From Candidatus Nanopelagicaceae bacterium (GTDB lineage: Bacteria > Actinomycetota > Actinomycetes > Nanopelagicales > Nanopelagicaceae): 5,221 nucleotides of DNA. Positions within the stretch are counted from its first letter, which is position 1. Every line of letters starts with the position of its first letter. Under the pieces are notes generated by a model, which was given only the letters and a program-made list of their open reading frames with translations, had not been told where the DNA came from and ran no database searches. Below, piece by piece: positions 1 through 4,254 of this stretch. A program made the translations under genes and the position numbers. Where the stretch lies: assembly GCA_947489825.1 (NCBI GenBank), contig CANLFL010000065.1, positions 1-5,221 on the forward strand. The letters are read 5' to 3'.

Positions 1-1841
1 GCAATGGGCTCTAGGACATTTCCTAGATGCTTACTCATCTTGCGCCCATCTTTATCAAGGATGTGGCCTAGGCAGAGCACATCCTTATACGAGGATTCAT
101 CAAAGACTAAGGTTCCAATTGTCATCAGCGTGTAGAACCAGCCGCGCGTTTGGTCGATCGCCTCACAGATAAAGTCGGCAGGGTAGGCCGCTTCAAACTT
201 CTCTTTGGAACCTTCCTTATGTGGGTAACCCCATTGAGCAAATGGCATCGCACCGGAATCAAACCAACAGTCAATAACTTCTGGGACTCGAACCATCGTG
301 CTCGCACATTCTGCACATGCAAAGGTGATGTCATCAACATAGGGACGATGTGGATCTAGCTCAAGTAAATCTGCCCCGGCTAGTTGGCCAAGTTCTTCGA
401 GCGAATCAACGCAGACCTCATGCTTATTTTCACAGCGCCAGATAGGTAGGGGAGTTCCCCAGAATCTGTTACGTGAAAGAGCCCAGTCAATATTGTTGTT
501 GAGCCAATCACCATATCGACCCGTCTTGATGGTCTCTGGATGCCAATTAGTCTTTTCATTTTCGCGGATGAGAGCATCCTTGATAGATGTAGTGCGGATG
601 TACCACGATGGTTGTGCGTAATAGATCAGCGCTGTGTGACAACGCCAGCAATGAGGGTATGAATGCTCGTATTGAAGATGTTTGTAAAGAACGCCTCGTG
701 ATTTGAGTTCTTTCACAAGTGGCTTATCTGCATCTTTAAAGAAGAGACCGCCCACCATGGGAACTTCTGGCAGGAATGCTCCGTTAGGAGCGATTGGGTT
801 AATAACAGGCAATCCATAGCTGCGACATACCTGTAAGTCATCGGCACCGAAGGCAGGTGCTTGATGAACAAGACCTGTTCCATCTTCGGTAGTGACATAG
901 GTTGCTAGAACAACAAAGTGGGCGTCAGGGATCTCGACAAAGTCCAATGGGCGCGAATATGTCACTCGTTCAAGTGATGAACCCTTAAAGGTTTTGAGAA
1001 TCTCTACATCCCCAATCAAACTACCGGTCAGCGCCTCTGCTACAACGAGAACTTCGGAGGCTTCTTCGTGGGTGACTCGGGCTGCCACATAATCAACATC
1101 TGGGTGAACTGCGATTGCAGTATTTGAAACAAGTGTCCATGGAGTAGTCGTCCATACGAGAAGCGATGCTTTGAGATCGACTAATTCACCAGAGGTAATG
1201 GGAAAGCGGATAAAGACTGAAGGATCAGTGACAGTTTCATACCCTTGCGCTAACTCGTGATCTGAAAGACCTGTGCCACATCGCGGACAGTAAGGAGCAA
1301 CGCGATGGTCTTGCACGAGAAGACCCTTCTTCCAGATCTCCTTGAGCGACCACCAGACGCTTTCCACATACTCCGGCGACATAGTCCAATATGCTTGATC
1401 GAAATCAACCCAGAAGCCCATGCGCTCTGTCATGGTTGTAAAGGCATCTACATGTCGCGTGACTGACTCTCGACACTTGTCGTTAAATGGAGCGATACCA
1501 AATTTTTCGATATCGCCCTTGCCTGTAAATCCCAACTCTCTCTCGACTGCAATTTCAACGGGAAGGCCGTGACAATCCCACCCAGCTTTTCGGGTAACGA
1601 ACTTGCCCTTCATCGTATGAAAACGAGGAAAGACATCCTTAAATACACGAGCCTCAATATGGTGCGTTCCGGGCATTCCATTGGCAGTGGGTGGGCCTTC
1701 ATAAAAAGTCCATGGGATCTGGCCTTCACGCGCCTTGAGTGATCGCTCAAAAATTGAATGGTCAGCCCACATCGCAAGGATTGAGTGCTCCATCGCAGGC
1801 AGGTCAATCTGGGCTGCGAGTGGGCGAAATTGTGAGCTCAT
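1..1841 (-). CDS. ileS: Isoleucyl-tRNA synthetase, type 2 (partial; C-terminal part beyond the window)
   Basis: Cytoplasmic class I aminoacyl-tRNA synthetase that charges tRNA-Ile with isoleucine and hydrolyses mischarged valine. The frame is open from ATG at 1841 to the left edge: 613 codons of roughly 1,040 expected for the actinobacterial type (length from family knowledge). Visible in order: N-terminal catalytic part with the first signature as GTHH (residues 58-61, followed by IEARVFKD), GWDCHGLPVE (87-96), a YCPRC zinc-type knuckle (184-188), CP1 editing domain with WTTTPWT (230-236) and GTGLVHQAPAFGADD (321-335; D335 is the likely editing aspartate), CWRC (398-401), CAEC (509-512), DQTRGWFYT (563-571) and the second signature KMSKH (601-605). 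The sequence type is the eukaryote-like IleRS2. The HXGH motif is swapped to GXHH (see findings). The start has no Shine-Dalgarno sequence; an in-frame GTG 27 nt upstream (1866-1868) is a less likely alternative, because homology begins naturally at the ATG. It is transcribed divergently from the dksA-like gene. Identification is near certain. Confidence 0.97.
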   Translation of the reverse strand, partial: MSSQFRPLAAQIDLPAMEHSILAMWADHSIFERSLKAREGQIPWTFYEGPPTANGMPGTHHIEARVFKDVFPRFHTMKGKFVTRKAGWDCHGLPVEIAVERELGFTGKGDIEKFGIAPFNDKCRESVTRHVDAFTTMTERMGFWVDFDQAYWTMSPEYVESVWWSLKEIWKKGLLVQDHRVAPYCPRCGTGLSDHELAQGYETVTDPSVFIRFPITSGELVDLKASLLVWTTTPWTLVSNTAIAVHPDVDYVAARVTHEEASEVLVVAEALTGSLIGDVEILKTFKGSSLERVTYSRPLDFVEIPDAHFVVLATYVTTEDGTGLVHQAPAFGADDLQVCRSYGLPVINPIAPNGAFLPEVPMVGGLFFKDADKPLVKELKSRGVLYKHLQYEHSYPHCWRCHTALIYYAQPSWYIRTTSIKDALIRENEKTNWHPETIKTGRYGDWLNNNIDWALSRNRFWGTPLPIWRCENKHEVCVDSLEELGQLAGADLLELDPHRPYVDDITFACAECASTMVRVPEVIDCWFDSGAMPFAQWGYPHKEGSKEKFEAAYPADFICEAIDQTRGWFYTLMTIGTLVFDESSYKDVLCLGHILDKDGRKMSKHLGNVLEPI

Positions 1842-1851
1842 GAGGGTGCCG

Positions 1852-1857
1852 AGTCTA
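1852..1857 (-). promoter_or_regulatory. Candidate -10 element for ileS (near-leaderless start)
   Basis: Read on the minus strand, TAGACT fits the actinobacterial TAnnnT -10 pattern and lies 10 nt before the ileS ATG. The 10 nt between (CGGCACCCTC) hold no purine-rich ribosome binding site. A -10 here would start the mRNA only a few bases before the ATG, giving a leaderless or near-leaderless transcript. A TTGCAG 19 nt further upstream is a poor -35 candidate with a long spacer. The TAnnnT pattern is weak and common by chance. Confidence 0.3.
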
Positions 1858-1868
1858 ATGCAGGGCAC

Positions 1869-1908
1869 TTGACCTGCTGCAATCGCCCCTGCACTTTGAG
1901 TAGGTCAA
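1869..1908. repeat. Inverted repeat in the divergent ileS/dksA control region
   Basis: The left arm TTGACCTGCT (1869-1878) and right arm AGTAGGTCAA (1899-1908) are complementary over 10 positions, with a single G-T mismatch (a G-U wobble in RNA), around a 20-nt spacer. It sits in the only real intergenic gap, between divergently read ileS and the dksA-like gene. Each outer arm carries TTGACC in its own direction (1869-1874 plus strand; 1908-1903 minus strand), which also resembles a -35 hexamer, but no good -10 lies 16-18 nt downstream on either strand. It could be a regulator binding site shared by both genes or an RNA stem in a leader. No trailing T-run supports a terminator. That the repeat exists is certain; its function is unknown. 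Confidence 0.55.
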
Positions 1909-1910
1909 TA

Positions 1911-1939
1911 TTTGTAGCCTGTGCAACGAGTGGCATATT
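1911..1939 (+). promoter_or_regulatory. Weak candidate promoter for the dksA-like/lspA/rluD operon
   Basis: TTTGTA (1911-1916) and CATATT (1934-1939) are separated by 17 nt and match the sigma-70 consensus at 3 and 4 of 6 positions. Initiation would fall near 1946, about 30 nt before the preferred GTG at 1975. A second possible -10, TAGCCT (1915-1920), lacks a convincing -35. Both would place the transcription start after the GTG at 1921, which argues for the later start codon. The matches are weak. Confidence 0.22.
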
Positions 1940-1956
1940 TGGTAGAAGTCGAAAAA

Positions 1957-1974
1957 GCGCATAAGGTGCGCGGC
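1957..1974 (+). promoter_or_regulatory. Ribosome binding site for the dksA-like gene, in a small hairpin loop
   Basis: AAGG (1963-1966) lies 8 nt before GTG 1975 and is the best Shine-Dalgarno match near any in-frame start of this gene. It falls in a 5-nt loop (TAAGG) closed by a perfect 5-bp stem, GCGCA (1957-1961) with TGCGC (1967-1971). This site decides the start: the alternative in-frame GTG codons at 1921, 1930 and 1966 have poorer upstream sequence. Confidence 0.45.
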
Positions 1975-2778
1975 GTGTCAGCAAAAAAGGTAGTCAAGAA
2001 GGCGGCGAAGAAAGCTCCCGCCAAGAAGGCCCCTGCCAAGAAAGCTGCAGTTAAACCAGTTAAAAAGGTAGCCAAGAAAGCACCTGCAAAGAAAATTGCA
2101 AAGAAGGCGCCAGCGAAGAAAGTTGCCGCTAAAAAAGTTCTAGCGAAGAAAGCGCCCGCCAAAGCTCCGCTAAAGAAGAGCGCACCAGGTCGACCTTTTC
2201 CATCTAAAGCTGGGAAGCCAACGCTGACCGTTGATGAAAAGTCGCAGACAGTTTCTGTCGCTACCGTCATTGCTCCCGTTGCAGCACCTGTCATTGAAGA
2301 GCGTCGACTTGTGATGCCGCCGCCACCGCGACCAGTCAAGAGTGGAAAGAAGGTTGCGCCACTGAAGCCAATTAAATCCGCCCCCACACCTGTCACCGCA
2401 TCAGCTGGGGAAACCCCATGGAGCGCTGCAGAGCTCAAGGCAATGCGGATCGAACTTTCGAAAGAATTGCTTCGCCTCAAGCATGAGCTTGTATTGATTG
2501 AAACTGAGATGGAAGAGTTGATCGCAGATTCTGGTGAAGGTGCAGGCGATGATCAAGCTGACTCAGGAACAAAGACCTTCGAGCGCGAACATGAGATGTC
2601 ACTTGTCATCAATGCGCGCGACATGGTTTTGCAGACAGAGCGAGCACTCGATCGCATCGATAGTAAGAGCTACGGCAATTGTGAAGATTGTTCACATCCA
2701 ATTGGTAAAGAGCGCCTGCAAGTATTTCCACGAGCAACTCTTTGCATGATCTGTAAGCAGAAAGAAGAGCGACGCTAA
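1975..2778 (+). CDS. DksA/TraR-family zinc-finger protein with a lysine-rich H1-like N-terminal tail
   Basis: Probable RNA polymerase-binding transcription factor of the DksA/TraR family, which reaches into the polymerase secondary channel and, in proteobacteria, works with ppGpp. From GTG 1975 the protein is 267 residues. Residues 3-72 are a basic tail of AKKAP-like repeats. Residues about 73-149 are a proline-rich, low-complexity linker including MPPPPRP. Two helices (about 150-183 and 200-229) suit the family coiled-coil hairpin, whose tip carries DQADSG (193-198), close to the DxxDxA tip of DksA. The end has a C4 zinc finger: C236, C239, C257, C260 (CEDC, 17 residues, CMIC). The conserved part is as long as ordinary DksA; the extra length is the tail and linker. 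An in-frame GTG at 1921 would add 18 residues but has no good ribosome binding site and overlaps promoter-like sequence. The stop is 2 bp before lspA, so co-transcription is expected. Family is sure; the actual role in Actinobacteria is not established by the sequence. Confidence 0.9.
   Translation: MSAKKVVKKAAKKAPAKKAPAKKAAVKPVKKVAKKAPAKKIAKKAPAKKVAAKKVLAKKAPAKAPLKKSAPGRPFPSKAGKPTLTVDEKSQTVSVATVIAPVAAPVIEERRLVMPPPPRPVKSGKKVAPLKPIKSAPTPVTASAGETPWSAAELKAMRIELSKELLRLKHELVLIETEMEELIADSGEGAGDDQADSGTKTFEREHEMSLVINARDMVLQTERALDRIDSKSYGNCEDCSHPIGKERLQVFPRATLCMICKQKEERR
1981..2190 (+). repeat. Low-complexity AKKAP-type repeat tract encoding the basic tail
   Basis: About 70 codons made mostly of Ala, Lys, Pro and Val in degenerate units such as AKKAP and AKKVA. 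The DNA repeats only loosely (variants of GCCAAGAAGGCC, both AAA and AAG lysine codons, all alanine codons), so selection seems to act on the protein composition and not on exact DNA copies. Such tails occur in eukaryotic histone H1 and in bacterial HupB-type proteins, where they bind DNA. The antisense strand of this tract has a long alanine/phenylalanine-rich open frame that is a by-product of the repeat. Confidence 0.85.
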
Positions 2779-2780
2779 AG

Positions 2781-3284
2781 GTGCCTCTGGCAAGATCTAC
2801 TTATTACTGGCAACGCCTCTACTTTCTTGCAGCTCTCGTCTGGCTCATTGATTACTCAACAAAAGTGTGGGCGCTGAAAAATCTAAGCCAAGTAGAACCA
2901 ATCAAAGTCATCGGATCAGCCCTTCAACTACGTTTGGTCTTTAATCCTGGCGCAGCATTTAGCTTTGCAACAAGTTTTACCTTCATCTTCACAATTCTTG
3001 CTCTTCTGGCAGTTGGCGTAATTGCCTACTACGCAATCAAGATTGCGCATCTTTGGTGGGCAGCAGTCTTAGGCCTTGCTCTAGGTGGCATTCTCGGAAA
3101 CCTCACAGATCGAATTTTTAGGCAACCATCTACATTTAACGGACATGTCATCGATTGGATTGAACTTCCACGCTGGCCGGTATTTAACGTTGCCGATATG
3201 GCCATAGTCTGCGCAGCGTTACTATCAGTACTCTTAATCGCTAAGGAGATTCCTCCTTTTGCCCCACCAGGCGCGCAGAAGTAG
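2781..3284 (+). CDS. lspA: Lipoprotein signal peptidase (signal peptidase II)
   Basis: Integral membrane aspartyl protease that cleaves the signal peptide of prolipoproteins after lipid attachment to the lipobox cysteine. It has 167 residues, normal for the family. Visible motifs: DYSTK (24-28, the family DQxTK with Tyr for Gln), NPGAAFSF (55-62), GGILGNLTDR (102-111) and PVFNVADM (133-140). The catalytic pair is D110 and D139. Four hydrophobic membrane segments can be placed at about 13-30, 66-86, 91-107 and 137-155. The GTG start is 2 bp after the stop of the dksA-like gene with only a weak purine-rich stretch before it, so translation is probably coupled to that gene. The gene ends 12 bp before the rluD-like gene. 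In Actinobacteria lspA commonly lies beside an rluD-family gene, which supports the call. Confidence 0.97.
   Translation: MPLARSTYYWQRLYFLAALVWLIDYSTKVWALKNLSQVEPIKVIGSALQLRLVFNPGAAFSFATSFTFIFTILALLAVGVIAYYAIKIAHLWWAAVLGLALGGILGNLTDRIFRQPSTFNGHVIDWIELPRWPVFNVADMAIVCAALLSVLLIAKEIPPFAPPGAQK
3243..3258 (+). other. Small perfect hairpin (SD-like and anti-SD-like arms) inside the lspA 3' end
   Basis: AAGGAG (3243-3248) and CTCCTT (3253-3258) form a 6-bp stem with a 4-nt ATTC loop, within the codons for K155 to F160 of LspA. CTCCTT can also pair, with two G-U wobbles, with GGGGAG (3287-3292), the ribosome binding site of the next gene. The pairing is seen in the sequence; any regulatory effect is speculation. 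Confidence 0.3.
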
Positions 3285-3286
3285 TC

Positions 3287-3293
3287 GGGGAGA
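3287..3293 (+). promoter_or_regulatory. Shine-Dalgarno site of the rluD-like gene
   Basis: GGGGAGA is a strong purine-rich ribosome binding site 3-4 nt before GTG 3297 and begins 2 nt after the lspA stop. It is the clearest such site in the window and fixes the start of the pseudouridine synthase gene. Confidence 0.7.
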
Positions 3294-3296
3294 ATT

Positions 3297-4235
3297 GTGG
3301 CTAGAGAATTACGAACGTTGAGCGTTCCTGAGGGTGTTGCAGGAGAACGTATCGATAGCGCACTCGTTCGAGTTTTAGGGCTATCCCGGTCTGCAATTGT
3401 GCGGCTGATCGAGGATGGAGATATCACCTGCGAAGGCAAGGCGTTAGGAAAGTCAGATCGCGTCAGTGCGTCGCAAGTAATTGATGTATTACTTCCCGAG
3501 ACGATCGAGCGCGAGCCAATTCCACTGACTCCTTTAGAAGGTTTAGAAGTTGTCTATAACGATGACCACATTCTCGTGATCAACAAACCTGTGGGATGCG
3601 CCGCCCACCCAAGTCCAGGATGGCACGGACCCACAGTTGTTGGAGCGCTAGCCGCAGCCGGGTACACCATTTCAACATCAGGGGCAGCAGAGCGCACCGG
3701 AATTGTCCATCGTCTAGATGTAGGCACAAGCGGTTTGATGGTTGTTGCCAAAACTGATCGTGCATTTACAGTATTGAAAGAAGCATTTCGTACACGAAGT
3801 GTTGATAAGACTTATCACGCACTTATCCAAGGACATATTGATCCGCCGACGGGGACAATTGATGCGCCTATCGATCGACATCCAAAAGTTGATCACCGAT
3901 TTGCTGTTGTCGCAGATGGTAAAGAGAGCATCACGCATTATGAACTCATCGAGTATTACCGCTCAGTGAGCATGATCAAGGTTGAACTCGAAACAGGGCG
4001 TACACATCAAATTCGTGTCCACTTCAGCGCGCTCAATCATCCATTGGTTGGTGACACCACCTATGGGGCTGATCCAGTTCTCGCTAAATCGCTGCAGATG
4101 TCGCGACCGTGGCTTCACGCCAAAGAGCTACGTTTTACCCATCCCATTACTGAAGAGCAGATGGAGTTCAAGGCTGACTATCCAGATGACCTTCAGGCTT
4201 GTCTGGCGTTGCTATCCGATGCAGTCATTCCGTAA
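3297..4235 (+). CDS. RluD-family (RluA superfamily) RNA pseudouridine synthase
   Basis: Cytoplasmic enzyme that isomerises specific uridines to pseudouridine, most likely in 23S rRNA; the exact target sites cannot be read from sequence. It has 312 residues, typical of RluD. An N-terminal S4 RNA-binding domain spans about 13-70 (SRSAIVRLIEDGDITCEGK region). The catalytic domain follows: HILVINKPVGCAAHP (91-105), GIVHRLDVGTSGLMVVAKT (135-153) with catalytic D141, YHALIQGH (173-180), APIDRHP (190-196), and ETGRTHQIRVHF (232-243) followed by HPLVGDTTYG (248-257). All hallmark motifs are intact. The start GTG is backed by a GGGGAGA site. It lies 12 bp after lspA and 19 bp before dnaE, within the probable operon. 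RluD is the closest named relative by domain order, but RluC and other RluA members share these motifs, so no gene symbol is given. Confidence 0.95.
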   Translation: MARELRTLSVPEGVAGERIDSALVRVLGLSRSAIVRLIEDGDITCEGKALGKSDRVSASQVIDVLLPETIEREPIPLTPLEGLEVVYNDDHILVINKPVGCAAHPSPGWHGPTVVGALAAAGYTISTSGAAERTGIVHRLDVGTSGLMVVAKTDRAFTVLKEAFRTRSVDKTYHALIQGHIDPPTGTIDAPIDRHPKVDHRFAVVADGKESITHYELIEYYRSVSMIKVELETGRTHQIRVHFSALNHPLVGDTTYGADPVLAKSLQMSRPWLHAKELRFTHPITEEQMEFKADYPDDLQACLALLSDAVIP

Positions 4236-4239
4236 GTGC

Positions 4240-4245
4240 TAATTT
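4240..4245 (+). promoter_or_regulatory. Candidate -10 element for dnaE
   Basis: TAATTT fits TAnnnT (and TATAAT at 4 of 6 positions) and ends 9 nt before the dnaE ATG. The intervening AGCCAGCCT has no ribosome binding site, so a transcript started here would be near-leaderless. No good -35 is found at normal spacing. The same arrangement is seen at ileS. Readthrough from the upstream operon is equally possible. Confidence 0.28.
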
Positions 4246-4254
4246 AGCCAGCCT

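Noticed and set aside
1842..1920. T-box riboswitch before ileS
   Set aside because: Actinobacterial ileS can have a T-box, so it was looked for. The leader before the ATG is too short, and neither the conserved T-box sequence (TGGNACCGCG) nor a stem I specifier loop could be found; GGCACC near the start is only a partial likeness.
1921..1974. Longer form of the dksA-like protein starting at GTG 1921
   Set aside because: The frame is open and it cannot be ruled out, but there is no good ribosome binding site, possible -10 elements overlap or follow the codon, and the extra 18 residues resemble no known part of the family.
1981..2190. Tandem repeat or mobile element signal in the AKKAP tract
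   Set aside because: The DNA units differ in length and codon choice; the pattern comes from biased amino acid composition, with no flanking duplications or terminal inverted repeats.
1905..2480. 191-codon minus-strand open frame rich in Ala, Phe, Gly and Thr
   Set aside because: It is the complement of the AKKAP repeat tract; lysine and alanine codons read backwards give Phe/Leu and Gly/Ala. It has no recognisable domain and overlaps a well-supported gene.
3243..3261. Intrinsic terminator at the end of lspA
   Set aside because: The 6-bp stem is followed by only a short T-run and lies inside the coding sequence, and the next gene follows 12 bp after lspA with its own ribosome binding site, so termination here is unlikely.
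3029..3439. 136-codon minus-strand open frame across the lspA/rluD junction
   Set aside because: It is antisense to two clear genes, has no recognisable motif, and its composition is what the opposite strand predicts.
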